A stretch of DNA of 64,000 nucleotides from Ostrinia nubilalis (GCF_963855985.1 NW_026973566.1:1302001-1366000); one strand, 5' to 3'; counted from the first letter of the stretch, positions 30,827-42,133 are shown. Numbers and translations: made by a program. The notes: generated from the letters alone by a model not told the origin.

Positions 30827-32155
30827 ATGGAGCCGTCAAAGACCCATGGCGCTACTTCGCCTCCGCAGGAACTGACCCATTCTGCGGGGGGATGTCTTCC
30901 CGGGCCTCGACTGGGGGACTTAATGTTAGGGGGGCATGAGGGCGCCAACCCTCATGCTGGTCAGCGAGTGGCAAATTTTGGTGCTCTTCATCCTCCGGGA
31001 GCATCTGTCAACATACTAGGAGATGAAAATGTACATGAAAACAAACCAGAAGCTCTAACACGTTTGCAATTGTTAGAAATATTAGAAAATACTGCTCGAT
31101 CTAGGAAATCAAATCAAAGACCGTTAGATTTAACTGTCAAAGAGCGCACCAATATTGTTTTGAACGCTATTTACCCAAAAGGCATCCCAGACATAATTAA
31201 GAATAACTTGAAAAGCAACCAACAAACAGTTACTAATTTTTTATGTAAATGCGAAACATTGTATCAGATTAATAAACGCTTTAGACCTATATTCATTAAA
31301 AGAAACACTAACTGGCTTTCGACTAAATTTGATCTTGATTCATCGCAAGCTGAACCATCGAGTAGGCCAACATCGAGTGAACCATCGCGTGAACCATCAA
31401 GTGAACCATCGAGGGAACCATCGAGTGAACCACCAAGTGAACCATCGAGTGAAACACCTCTGATAATTTTTCGACCATTATTACAACCCAGTACTGAACC
31501 GACAACTTGCGAGTCAGAACCAAGTTTTGAACCACCATTATTACAACCCAGTACTGAACCGACAACTTGCGAGTCAGAACCAAGTTTTGAACCACCATTA
31601 TTACAACCCAGTACTGAACCGACAACTTGCGAGTCAGAACCAAGTTTTGAACCACCATTATTACAACCCAGTACTGAACCGACAACTTGCGAGTCAGAAC
31701 CAAGTTTTGAACCACCATTATTACAACCCAGTACTGAACCGACAACTTGCGAGTCAGAACCAAGTTTTGAACCTTTACTTACTGCTCCATCCACTTCCAA
31801 AGCATATGATGAATTAAGTAGTCGGCAACAGCGTCGTGAAAGAAAACGGCTTGCTGATGTACTGGATGACCATCCAGTTACAAAACTTACAAAAGTGTTT
31901 ACTAATGTTTTAAAGAATGAAGAAGGAAATAGACTACATAAAAACACTGCTAGTGACTTGGAGTTCATAATTAAAGAATGCATGAAAGATCCCACTCAAG
32001 CGACATCAATTGCAAATATGATTCAGTCCAATAGAGAAAGCGAATGTCATCCGTATAGTCCAGATGAAGCACTTTGCTTAATTATAGACAGACAATTTTC
32101 TGTAGAGGACTATAAATGTCTTCAACAAGGCGCTAAAGCCCGAGGATATAATATA
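30827..32155 (+). CDS. Transib transposase, N-terminal part
   Basis: The chosen ATG at 30,827 (MEPSKTHGA) opens 443 codons before the foldback insertion. The first 60 residues are G/P-rich and GC-rich, unlike the AT-rich rest, so the true start may lie further in. A helical part (residues about 75-160, [20 protein letters not shown]) precedes acidic S/P/E repeats (about 175-210) and five 20-residue repeats (about 217-316). The conserved N-terminal portion begins near [16 protein letters not shown] and runs through [20 protein letters not shown]. Transib transposases are usually about 650-700 residues; this one would be about 950 codons over its three parts, the extra length being mostly the repeat region. 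Confidence 0.8.
31475..31774 (+). repeat. Five 60-bp tandem repeats coding 20-residue units
   Basis: The unit CCATTATTACAACCCAGTAC... repeats at exact 60-bp spacing, with copies practically identical except the last few bases of the fifth. Each encodes 20 residues (with [20 protein letters not shown] as the core). A shorter 12-bp-type repeat coding S-E-P-S lies directly upstream (about 31,360-31,450). Length is a multiple of three, so copy-number change keeps the frame. Confidence 0.95.
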
Positions 32156-32941
32156 CAGGGTGTTTCTTGTAAGGTGTCAAGCCGAAGGCAGGTGATAGGT
32201 GAGGACTAGACCTATCGATTTCACCCCCATGTATGTTCTACGATTTTTCATAGTTTAGAAGTTATCGTTAATTTTGTGATTTTTTCAAATTTTATGACCT
32301 AGTAGGCTTTAATTTTTTTTATCTTTTTTTTGGGTTGACTTTTCTCAGATTTCTTTTTGTTGACAGATTCCCTATTAGTTGCAGATAGGTATTTGAAAAA
32401 AATAATCACCTTCCTATCTTTGATGCAAAATACAAAATCTTTGCTAGAAACATAAAAAATATGCTTTTAGCAGAACATTCTAAAATTTTCAATTGAAATG
32501 TATGAGAAAAAAAAAGAATTTCCATAGGTCCAAAATAATTTTAAAAACTGCGCAGTTTTCTAAACTTTCATAATAACACAAAAAAAACATTTACTTAATA
32601 GGCCATTATTTTCTGTAATCGCTCTACTAAAGTGGTAAGTCGGAGATTCCGTTACATGTTTTTGACTTTCTTAGGACTTAGTAATATTTGCAATCCCCTA
32701 AGTTTACGTTATGTAGAACACATTTAGAGACAATAACTGAAAAGTTTTTTTTACCCACAACGTGGAAGCTCTTGCTCTTCATGTGGTATACAAAAGGGAA
32801 TATGAAAATTTTGATGATAAACCATATTAGAATGCAAGAAGCTTTTATAAATATACGAATAATTGTTTTGCGTCGTTGTCGAATGTGCATTCAGGTCAGC
32901 GACGGACATTTACTTTAAATTAAATCATTACACCCTTTTTT

Positions 32942-32984
<43 letters not shown>

Positions 32985-32996
32985 GACACACACACA

Positions 32997-33042
<46 letters not shown>

Positions 33043-33070
33043 CACACACACGCACACACACACACACACG

Positions 33071-33122
<52 letters not shown>

Positions 33123-33945
33123 TACACACTCACACACAAACTCTTTCTCTTTCCATTCACACTCTAATAGGTAGGTATATCAAATTTAATCGTAAAGTAA
33201 AAATCACCACTGTGGTCTAGTGGTAAGACTACCTATTTAGGACAGCCAATTCCTCTGTGGTTTAGGATTCCGGGTGAAGCTCGCTGATCATCCAGCAGTT
33301 TCCAATTTTCCATCAGGTCAGATGAAGGGCAAAAGCTTCCTCGTTGTGGATAAAAAATGTTCTGTTCAGTTATTGTCTCTAAACGTGTTCTACGTAACGT
33401 ACACTTAGTGGATTGCAAACATTAGTTAGTCCTAAGAAAGTCAAAAACATGTAACGGAATCTCCGACTTACTACTTTAGTAGAGCGATTACAGAAAATAA
33501 TAGCCTATTAAGTACATGTTTTTTTGTGTTATTATGAAAGTTCAGAAAACTGCGCAGTTTTTAAAATTATTTTGGACCTATGGAAATTCTTTTTTTTTCT
33601 CATACATTTCAATTGAAAATTTTAGAATGTTCTGCTAAAAGCATATTTTTTATGTTTCTAGCAAAGATTTTGTATTTTGCATCAAAGATAGGAAGGTGAT
33701 TATTTTTTTCAAATATCTGCAACTAATAGGGAATCTGTCAACAAAAAGAAATCTGAGAAAAGTCAACCCAAAAAAAAGATAAAAAAAATTAAAGCCTACT
33801 AGGTCATAAAATTTGAAAAAATCACAAAATTAACGATAACTTCTAAACTATGAAAAATCGTAGAACATACATGGGGGTGAAATCGATAGGTCTAGTCCTC
33901 ACCTATCACCTGCCTTCGGCTTGACACCTTACAAGAAACACCCTG
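32156..33945. mobile_element. Foldback element 1 (TA duplication, arms about 630 bp)
   Basis: The ends CAGGGTGTTTCTTG ... are exact inverted complements, flanked by TA on both sides (32,154-32,155 and 33,946-33,947), as in Tc1/mariner-type elements. The arms (about 32,156-32,790 and 33,312-33,945) pair nearly throughout. The core has (TC)n at about 32,943-32,978, (CA)n at about 32,980-33,119, and a tRNA-like A-box (TGGTCTAGTGGTAAGA, about 33,212). The host transposase frame continues exactly when one TA and the insert are removed. No intact ORF is present. Confidence 0.85.
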
Positions 33946-34853
33946 TATATCCTCCTTATTATAAAGTGCATACGGCAAAACAAAACTGCTATCCTGATGA
34001 TGGACTTGAAATCTCAGAACGAGAAGCAAGCGTTTCCGTGGTCAATCTGCTTATGCACACGTTTCGTCGAATAGTAACATCTGTCGACAAAAACATAACT
34101 GAGTTTTGCAAACAGAAGCAGATTGACTCATTGGATTGCGTATTTGAGGGCTCGTGGGGATTTGACGGCAGCACAGGTCAATCGCTATACAAACAAAAAT
34201 TCCATGATGATGATGATAATGACGACGAGCATTGTTTGTTTGCCACCACCTACATACCTTTGCGTATTAAAACTAAAGACAACTTTGTGCTGTGGTCAAA
34301 TCCAAGTCCTCAGTCGTTTAGGTTTTGTCGCCCAATCAAAATACAATATCGGCCAGAGTCCAAATAATTGACCGCCAGTGAAAAGAAAAGGGTAGAGGAA
34401 GAGATCAAAGAACTAACACCAATTTATGCTGAGACATCCACCGGATATAGTGTCATTGGGGATCCAAAACTGTATCTGACTCTGATCGATGGGAAAGTAT
34501 ACCATGCAATTAAAAATACTATTTCCCAGTTGCGGTGCGCCTGCTGCAACGCTACATGTACAGAGTTCAATAAGTTAGATCAAATCTCGAAAAGACCAGT
34601 CAGTGCAGAATCTTTAATTCATGGTTTAAGTCCGTTACATGCCTGGATACGGTTATTTGAGTTTCTGCTCCATCTAGGATACAAAAACGACCCTGCTGTT
34701 CAAAAATGGAGGGTAACAAAAAATTCACCACAAGGCAAAATCGTCGAGGAACGAAAAAAATGGATCCAATCTGAAATTAGAGCAAAACTCGGGTTGCTTG
34801 TTGATGTTGTTCGTCCGAACGCAGGAACTACAAATGACGGCAACACGGCACGC
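33946..34853 (+). pseudogene. Transib transposase, catalytic core with in-frame TAA
   Basis: The core contains the first catalytic aspartate in WGFDGSTGQS (codon 34,164-34,166) and PSPQSFRFCRPIKIQYRPES. An in-frame TAA follows at 34,365-34,367, and the same frame continues with ASEKKRVEEEIKEL. The second aspartate is in LTLIDGKVYHA (34,488-34,490). A CxxC pair (RCACCNATC) and the family block LSPLHAWIRLFEFLLHLGY come next, then TNDGNTAR before the LTR element enters. These blocks are what I know from Transib and RAG1-type transposases. The role is DNA cleavage with hairpin formation and strand transfer in the nucleus. Confidence 0.88.
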
Positions 34854-36340
34854 TGCAAGAAAGGATTTTTCCTGGCGGCTTGGTGACTGGAATTGAACCG
34901 CCACCGGTGCAGACTGAGAAGATGGTGAATTGTCTGCACGTGAAAAAGAGGTTGTCCGGCTTGCAGAAATTTATATAAGTTACCGTTCCTTGTGTGAAAT
35001 TAGAAAATGTAAATAAAACAGCTCCCTCTCAATTGACACAATTTATTTTTATCTCGTATGCTCGTATATAGTTAACAATTACGATATTATAATAACTACT
35101 GTAATAGTGCCAATCTCAAGGGATTCAGGGTCGTTAATTAGGTTCGGTTTGGTGAATATTATTGCCACTACAAATTTCTTAAAACTCAGCCTAAATATTA
35201 AAAGACTAATAGTTAAGATAACTGCACGATGTCAGGTCGGAAAGACTCCTACTTGAAGGATGGAAAAGTGGGTACCTTGGAAGCCATGCGGTTATAAGCC
35301 GTTACCCTGAACGTTCCTCTCTTCTTCCGGGGTCCAACGGGTCTCGCACACTTTTAGGCTCCAAGCAGCGTCCTCCACGGCCTCAAGCGCGCAGTGCCAG
35401 ATGAAGCTCTTGCATCTCTTCGACAGGTAAGCGTTCAAACTCTTGCAGAGACAGAGGTTTGATGACAAGGAGGAAATGCGAAGAGATCAGCAGTTTAGAA
35501 AGGAGAAATATTTCATACGAAATGAAGAGAAATTAAAATATATGAAATATCATCAAAATATTATGTTTAAATTATAAAATTGTAAAATCTGAAATATGAA
35601 AATTGAAATATATGAAATCCCGCATCTGAAACGAAAAATACGAGTGTCAGAATCACATGTGGAACGTGGCATTAGGTTATGAAAAACCCGCAATGGGAAA
35701 CAAATACTTACGAAGAACTGCTCGCTAATTTGAAATTCACTCGCCGTCTTCAGCAACCCACCCTCATCCGAACAGGATTTAGGGAATTTCTGAAAGAAAC
35801 GATCACATGAAATCCCACGTACTGGAATACGAAAAATATCAATCACGAAAAATAAATAAATTCTCCGACGGGAACTTACCTCATGTGTGAATATTTTTAA
35901 ATTATATTAATAAATTATCGTGGATGCATTCCGCATCACACGATTTGAAACATGGGGGATTACATCCCCGAAAATAATAAAACTGCGGCCGCGCAAGATC
36001 GACCAAAATTCCAAAGTGATTTGACAGCTCAACTGACAGCTGCGAGTCATTGACATCGCAAGACGTTTCGTTTCGCCGCTTAGAAAAGCAAATACTAATA
36101 AAAACCATGATGAAAACAATCTCCTGAACACTGAAAATATTCTATTAAAAAATAGAATAATCAAAACAAAAACATTAGGAAATGTTTCAATAAAATATAT
36201 TTGAATTGACTGAGCAAAAAGCGCCATCTATTGCAAATTAATTCCAAATCACGCCAATAGATGTCGCTAGTGGTATCCCAAATCCAAATATCGAGTAAAA
36301 AAAACAATTTGTGAAAAACAGCCAAAACTGCAACGCTACA
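34854..36340 (-). repeat. 3' LTR of LARD-like element
   Basis: On plus it starts TGCAAGAAAGGATTTTTCC and ends CAACGCTACA. It differs from the right copy by few changes: one ATAG/CTAATAG indel near 35,205, and a block near 36,060-36,085 that is about 14 bp longer. The high identity suggests recent insertion. Confidence 0.9.
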
Positions 36341-38498
36341 ATACCCTCCCCCCTAGACATTCGCACGGAGAAAGAATCTGAGCTGCCCTCAGCGAACTAC
36401 AAACTGAAAAAGAAAAAAAAATGTGTCTAAACGCAGAAAGACCTCAAAAAGAAAACGTTCCAGCAGAAACTTCAACTGAAAAAAAAAAATCGAGAAAACA
36501 AACAACGAGTTGTAGGGTATGCTGACATAACAGGAACAAAAACAAACTGACTTTTCACTAAGCATTACAAACCAGATGAAAACCAACTACCAGGACTGAT
36601 GTTCTTCAAACCTAAAACAATCTCTGCTGTCCGAGCATAAATAAAACCCAACACTAACATACAATCATCTTTCAAACCTCTCTTTCATACCTGTAAGCAT
36701 CAGTTTCAAATTACACTGCTTGCCACCTGCATTCAAAATTCCTCATAGAGTCCCAACTGTGAACCAGTGGTACTCGAATCCCCAGTGACGTTGTAAGGCT
36801 ATTTCGGCCATTACGAACATATTTTCTGGAATAGCCAACCAGTGGGCCCTAGGGAAAGTGTATATTTCAACACATGTCATCCCTAGAAAAAATGTCTGGG
36901 TTAAAAACCACAGAACAAAAACGTCGCTGGCCACAATATAAATTGGACGTCATCGCAACAAAACACAAAACACAGGGAATAGTGCATAAAAGCACATGAT
37001 GTCATCCCTGGAAAAGACAAAACAAACGAGGCATGTATATAGGAGATACATAGCACTCAACAAAACAAAACAAAAACACAGAGATAATATCTCTGGAAAA
37101 AATTTCTGAACTATAAGTTACAGAATAAGCACCGAGGCTAGTAAGTATGTAGCAGTTACCCGACAACTCGAATGCGTCCAAAAAAAATTTTTGCTATAAA
37201 AGAATCTATTAAATTCCCAACAGAAAGACATTACACAATACGATTGTGTCCAAAAAAAAAGAATCTATTAAATTCCCAACAGAAAAACATTACACCATAC
37301 GATTGTGTCCATAAAAAAACTAAACTCAAGTCAGTTACCAAAGTAAAGTAACTACCTACCCAGAAAAAAAAAATCCTAAGTCCTACGACTGAGAACCTTG
37401 GTATAACTATAATTAAAAAAAACTTCCTTGAAGAAGGTAGCCTAATAAAATTATTTTTGAAAAAAAAACTATGTGGCAAAAATATTTTCCAAAAGTTAAA
37501 TGAAAATTAATCATTAATTAATACAAATTTAAGAGAATGGCACTTTACTAAAAATTAATAACTTTCAATTGTTATCAAAACCATAATAATAATCAATTAA
37601 GTTATTTCCGTATAAATATCAACAAGTTAGTAAGTGTACCCACAAACAACTCACTAGCCAGTAATAACATTAAGTACCAAACCTTATAATACACTGCAGT
37701 ATAATGCCTAAAAACTAATAGGAATATCTGCCTTAAGTTATCAAAATTATAGCCAAATTAAATTAATTAATTTCAAAAAAGGTTATAATATTATGCTAAC
37801 ATTATGTAATACAAAATAATGTGTACTAGGTAACATGAAATAAAAGTTATATGTTCATAGTGACACAAAAGTAATTTGTTACCTAAGTACATAAACAATA
37901 ATAAAGATTTTAGTTAGCATTATGTAACAAAACATCCGGGTAGGTACTTTAAAATACATTATGTACTCACTTAATATGAGTACAAATAAATAAACACTAA
38001 AATTAAAACTAAACTGTGTTTGTCTTGTATGTAAAAACAAAATAATTAAAGTAAGTAACTAAAAGTTATAAGCTATAAAGCCCAAAAGCAGTGTAGGTAT
38101 AAGATAAATATAACCTAACAAAAAAAATGTTACTTACTTGTCCCAATATAATATACAAAATAAGAGTTGCAACACAAAAAATATGTAACCTAACATCATG
38201 TAAACTAACCTCATATAGAGTAGTACGCTCTGTTATAATGGTTAACATAATATTATGTAAAAAGTTGACAACTTAAAAAAAATTATGTGGGCATCACAAA
38301 TAAAATAAATTACAACAAAAAATAACAAGACAAACAACAGCACACACATGAGAGATTCCCTAACAAAAATATATTTAACAACAAAATAGAAGTGTATGAG
38401 CGGATAGTCAGCACACAATGTTGCTTCTATTATTGGCTTTCCACCCATAAACTTCATAAAAAGGATGGCAATAATAAACACCAAAAGATGGGCGCCAC
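36341..38498 (-). other. Interior of LARD-like element
   Basis: AT-rich and non-coding. A direct repeat of about 59 bp lies at about 37,201-37,315 (AATCTATTAAATTCCCAACA). A CATCCCTxGAAAA motif recurs (about 36,879, 37,004 and 37,087). The rest shows nothing recognisable. Confidence 0.6.
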
Positions 38499-39975
38499 TG
38501 CAAGAAAAGATTTTTTCCTGGCGGCTTGGTGACTGGAATTGAACCGCCACCGGTGCAGACTGAGAAGATGGTGAGTTGTCTGCACGTGAAAAAAGAGGTT
38601 GTCCGGCTTGCAGAAATTTATATAAGTTACCGTTCCTTGTGTGAAATTAGAAAATGTAAATAAAACAGCTCCCTCTCAATTGACACAATTTATTTTTATC
38701 TCGTATGCTCGTATATAGTTAACAATTACGATATTATAATAACTACTGTAATAGTGCCAATCTCAAGGGATTCAGGGTCGTTAATTAGGTTCGGTTTGGT
38801 GAATATTATTGCCACTACAAATTTCTTAAAACTCAGCCTAAATATTAAAAGACTCTAATAGTTAAGATAACTGCACGATGTCAGGTCGGAAAGACTCCTA
38901 CTTGAAGGATGGAAAAGTGGGTACCTTGGAAGCCATGCGGTTATAAGCCGTTACCCTGAACGTTCCTCTCTTCTTCCGGGGTCCAACGGGTCTCGCACAC
39001 TTTTAGGCTCCAAGCAGCGTCCTCCACGGCCTCAAGCGCGCAGTGCCAGATGAAGCTCTTGCATCTCTTCGACAGGTAAGCGTTCAAACTCTTGCAGAGA
39101 CAGAGGTTTGATGACAAGGAGGAAATGCGAAGAGATCAGCAGTTTAGAAAGGAGAAATATTTCATACGAAATGAAGAGAAATTAAAATATATGAAATATC
39201 ATCAAAATATTATGTTTAAATTATAAAATTGTAAAATCTGAAATATGAAAATTGAAATATATGAAATCCCGCATCTGAAACGAAAAATACGAGTGTCAGA
39301 ATCACATGTGGAACGTGGCATTAGGTTATGAAAAACCCGCAATGGGAAACAAATACTTACGAAGAACTGCTCGCTAATTTGAAATTCACTCGCCGTCTTC
39401 AGCAACCCACCCTCATCCGAACAGGATTTAGGGAATTTCTGAAAGAAACGATCACATGAAATCCCACGTACTGGAATACGAAAAATATCAATCACGAAAA
39501 ATAAATAAATTCTCCGACGGGAACTTACCTCATGTGTGAATATTTTTAAATTATATTAATAAATTATCGTGGATGCATTCCGCATCACACGATTTGAAAC
39601 ATGGGGGATTACATCCCCGAAAATAATAAAACTGCGGCCGCGCAAGATCGACCAAAATTCCAAAGTGATTTGACAGCTCAACTGACAGCTGCGAGTCATT
39701 GACATCGCTAGACGTTTCTATATCAAATACTAATAAAAACCATGATGAAAACAATCTCCTGAACACTGAAAATATTCTATTAAAAAATAGAATAATCAAA
39801 ACAAAAACATTAGGAAATGTTTCAATAAAATATATTTGAATTGACTGAGCAAAAAGCGCCATCTATTGCAAATTAATTCCAAATCACGCCAATAGATGTC
39901 GCTAGTGGTATCCCAAATCCAAATATCGAGTAAGAAAAACAATTTGTGAAAAACAGCCAAAACTGCAACGCTACA
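38499..39975 (-). repeat. 5' LTR of LARD-like element
   Basis: This 1,477-bp copy starts TGCAAGAAAAGATTTTTTCC on plus and ends CAACGCTACA. Its partner is 34,854-36,340. Confidence 0.9.
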
Positions 39976-40594
39976 ACGCACTGCACTATCAGATTTGCAC
40001 CGAGAAACTTTTGCAGATATTTTAGGCCTAGAAAGATGGCTTGTTGACGATCTACACACTATATTGGTGGTGCTCTCAAGTACTTTTGAAATAGATGTAG
40101 AAAAGTTTAATACTTTTTGCATAAATGTTGCCACAAAATATGTGGATAAGTACAGTTGGTGCTATATGTCCGTCACTTTGCACAGAATATTAATGCATGG
40201 GAGTCAAATTATAAAAGCCAGTCCTTTGCCAGTTGGTATGCTTTCTGAGCAAGCCAGTGAGTCCCGGAACAAATATTGGAGAAACGATAGGGAACACCAC
40301 ACACGAAAATTAAACAGAAAAATTACAGTGTTAGACCTGTTTCACCGCGCTTTGGAGTCCTCCGATCCATACATTACTCTAAATAGTTGGAAAAAAATAA
40401 AAAAGCGAATGGTTCTTCCCGAGAAAGTTTTAAGACTTTTGAAACCCTCCATACAAAATGTAATTATCCATACTGAACCCGCACAAAGCGCCACAAATGA
40501 TATAGATCTAGATACTACAAATACAATAGATCCAGACAATATTGTACTATTATCAGAACATAATATTTTCGCAGACTCAGACAGCGAAGATTAG
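39976..40594 (+). CDS. Transib transposase, C-terminal part
   Basis: The same frame resumes after the LTR element and stays open to the TAG at 40,592-40,594. It has ILGLERWLVDDLHTILVVL, FEIDVEKFNTFCINVATKYV, LHRILMHGSQII and the block PVGMLSEQASESRNKYWR. That block holds the third catalytic acidic residue, probably the glutamate at 40,259-40,261, by analogy with the N-E-S-G-N-K block of RAG1. The tail is acidic (FADSDSED). Confidence 0.87.
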
Positions 40595-40749
40595 CACAAA
40601 TAATGATAAAAGCAATGAATTTCAAATGTTCAATACTTATTTAATAAAGGCACTAAAACAATTTCACTACGGACGTAATTAAAAAAATTATAAATATATT
40701 TTTTTAATTATATGTAATTTTATTTAAGACTTTTTAGTTGTGTCTCAAT

Positions 40750-41220
40750 CTCTGGGCCCTGGTCATCATTTAGCACCAAAGTGCTCGGGAAGTCGAATCC
40801 CACGAACCCAAACTCGATAAGTTTCTGCCTGACTCCATCATCAGGACCCTGGACATCATCTAGCACTAAATTGCTCGAAAAGACAAATCCGACGAACCCA
40901 AACTCGATGAGTTTCCGCCGTTTTGTTTAGGAGTTCCTATGGCCACCTCCCGAATCCATCATCAGGACCCTGAACATCATCTAGCACTAAAGTGCTCGAA
41001 AAGACAAATTCAAGGAACCCAAATTTGATGCGATTCCAACGTTTCGTTTGGGAGTTCCTGTGGCCACCTCCTGACTCCACAATCAGACCAGCTCAATTGT
41101 TTGTATCATATCATTGCATTGTCATCGTACTTACATAAGTATACCAAATTTCAGATTAATCGGTTGAGGAGAAGTTATCTTAAATTCAGTTGCAAGATTT
41201 GTCCCACACATACTAACAAG
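40750..41220 (+). repeat. Minisatellite-like block of about 120-bp units
   Basis: Three imperfect units of about 115-120 bp share CATCATCAGGACCCTG, ACATCATCTAGCACTAAA, CTCGAAAAGACAAAT and GGAGTTCCT.TGGCCACCTCC. A terminal AAATTTCAGATTAATCGGTTG segment follows. The piggyBac-like MITE at 16,928-18,002 carries a related block (CATCATCAGATCAGCTCC, AAATTTCAGCTCAATCGGTTG). It lies in the Transib 3' region and is non-coding. Confidence 0.6.
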
Positions 41221-41922
41221 TGAATGAAGTCTTTATAAAGCTTGTAAAATAATAATAATAAAAAAATATTCAGATGAAGGCAAATACAGGTAATATAATA
41301 TTGCCAAAGGTTGGTTGGTCGCTGGTAGGGTAAAAAGATTATGAGACATGTAGAGGCTCCTTAAGAGCAAAATGACGATTTGTAAGAACTATTAATTAGT
41401 CTAAACAAATAAAGAAATTTTGACTGACTTTATTACCTATCCGCGTATCGCGTTAAAACCTGATTAAATTAATTTAATTATGTAACGTAAAAGTTCAAAA
41501 TTAATTATTTAAATGACAACCCTATTTCCATAGAAATTTTAAAATCTCATAGAAATGAAATATCTTCCAACTTCCATGGGATAGGCAAGTAATATTTTAA
41601 GGTATTATAGATAATTATATCATGCATCAATATAAAGCAAGAACTGCTGCCATTTTTCTAGGAAAACGGAGGAAATAAATGTTTTCTGAAAATCATAAAT
41701 TAATAAATAATTTCTAAATTACTGCAGTAATAACCATTCATTTTTGCATAGAGCTAGACGTTATAGTGTTACATCGATTTATGTACAAAATTTTGACTTT
41801 ATGTTATAATTTTAGAAAATATGCTTCAAAACCTGTTTTCTTTAAAAAACCTGAAAATCAAATTTTTTTCGAAACTAAGCAAAAACAACTACTAGTTACT
41901 TCCCCAATGTTATACATTATAG

Positions 41923-41987
41923 TAATATCTAACGATTGAGCTCATAAAACATGGCTGTCCGCATCTAAGGCAAAATAAAAGACTGTG
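41923..41987 (-). repeat. Transib right terminal inverted repeat
   Basis: Reversed, it begins CACAGTCTTTTATTTTGCC, followed by TTAGATGCGGACAGCC and ATGTTTTATGAGCTCA. It mirrors 28,788-28,852 with a few substitutions, including the seventh base (C instead of G). Confidence 0.9.
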
Positions 41988-42133
41988 CACCGGCCGCTCG
42001 CCGCGCCCTCCGCTGCCCGACTGGCTGAGCACGGCGCCCACGCCATGCGGGCTCGCGTCGCAAGTTACGATTAACGGTTTTTTTGGATCATAGTGAGCTA
42101 AAACCTCTGCGCCCGATAATATGTTTGTCGTAG
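41988..42133 (-). pseudogene. pol: Outer gypsy element: start of RNase H
   Basis: The minus strand gives TNILSGAEVLAHYDPKKP and IVTCDASPHGVGAVLSQ (the first acidic residue of RNase H), reaching GERPV at the Transib junction. The RT that should precede it is missing: coding similarity ends near 42,133, so the element is cut here by the later arrival of the Jockey LINE or by a deletion. Confidence 0.8.

Larger units (their letters stand above)
34854..39975 (-). mobile_element. Non-coding LTR retrotransposon with 1.48-kb LTRs (LARD-like)
   Basis: LTRs are 34,854-36,340 (1,487 bp) and 38,499-39,975 (1,477 bp). ACGC occurs on both flanks (34,850-34,853 and 39,976-39,979). The element strand is minus: TGGCGCCCATC (about 38,497 downward) is a typical primer-binding start right inside the right LTR, and a purine tract (AGGGGGGAGGGTAT on minus, about 36,341-36,354) precedes the left LTR. 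The 2.16-kb interior has no frame above about 100 codons and no gag or pol motif, so it depends on another element's enzymes. It interrupts the Transib transposase between TNDGNTAR and ALSDLHRE. Confidence 0.87.
28788..41987 (+). mobile_element. Transib DNA transposon (RAG1-related superfamily), 13.2 kb with insertions
   Basis: CACCG lies on both sides (28,783-28,787 and 41,988-41,992), a 5-bp GC-rich duplication as known for Transib. The left end begins CACAGTG and the right end, reversed, CACAGTC; the ends agree well for about 60 bp. Inside is one plus-strand transposase gene in three parts, interrupted by a foldback element and a non-coding LTR retrotransposon; a Helitron lies upstream. 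The host is the RNase H part of the outer gypsy pol, and its codons run on precisely across the site (ERPV | AYASR). Without the three inserts the element would be about 5.7 kb. No second, RAG2-like gene is visible. Confidence 0.92.

Noticed and set aside
31475..31774. Regular direct repeats resembling a CRISPR array
   Set aside because: The 60-bp units are contiguous without unique spacers and encode a repeated peptide in a transposase; the genome is eukaryotic.
31264..31995. Long antisense open frame across the repeats
   Set aside because: It is a shadow of the sense repeat coding; repeat length in multiples of three keeps several frames open.
32863..33174. Open frames of alternating H/T or C/V residues
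   Set aside because: They are translations of (CA)n/(TC)n microsatellites.
33206..33300. A functional tRNA gene
   Set aside because: Only an A-box-like stretch is present; no complete cloverleaf or B-box can be drawn.
34854..39975. Segmental duplication rather than an LTR element
   Set aside because: The repeats begin TG and end CA, carry a primer site and purine tract at the right places, and interrupt a gene with a short flanking duplication.
28788..41987. A domesticated RAG-like host gene or a ProtoRAG element with a RAG2-like partner
   Set aside because: Terminal inverted repeats and a target duplication are present, so it is a transposon copy; no RAG2-like reading is found on either strand.
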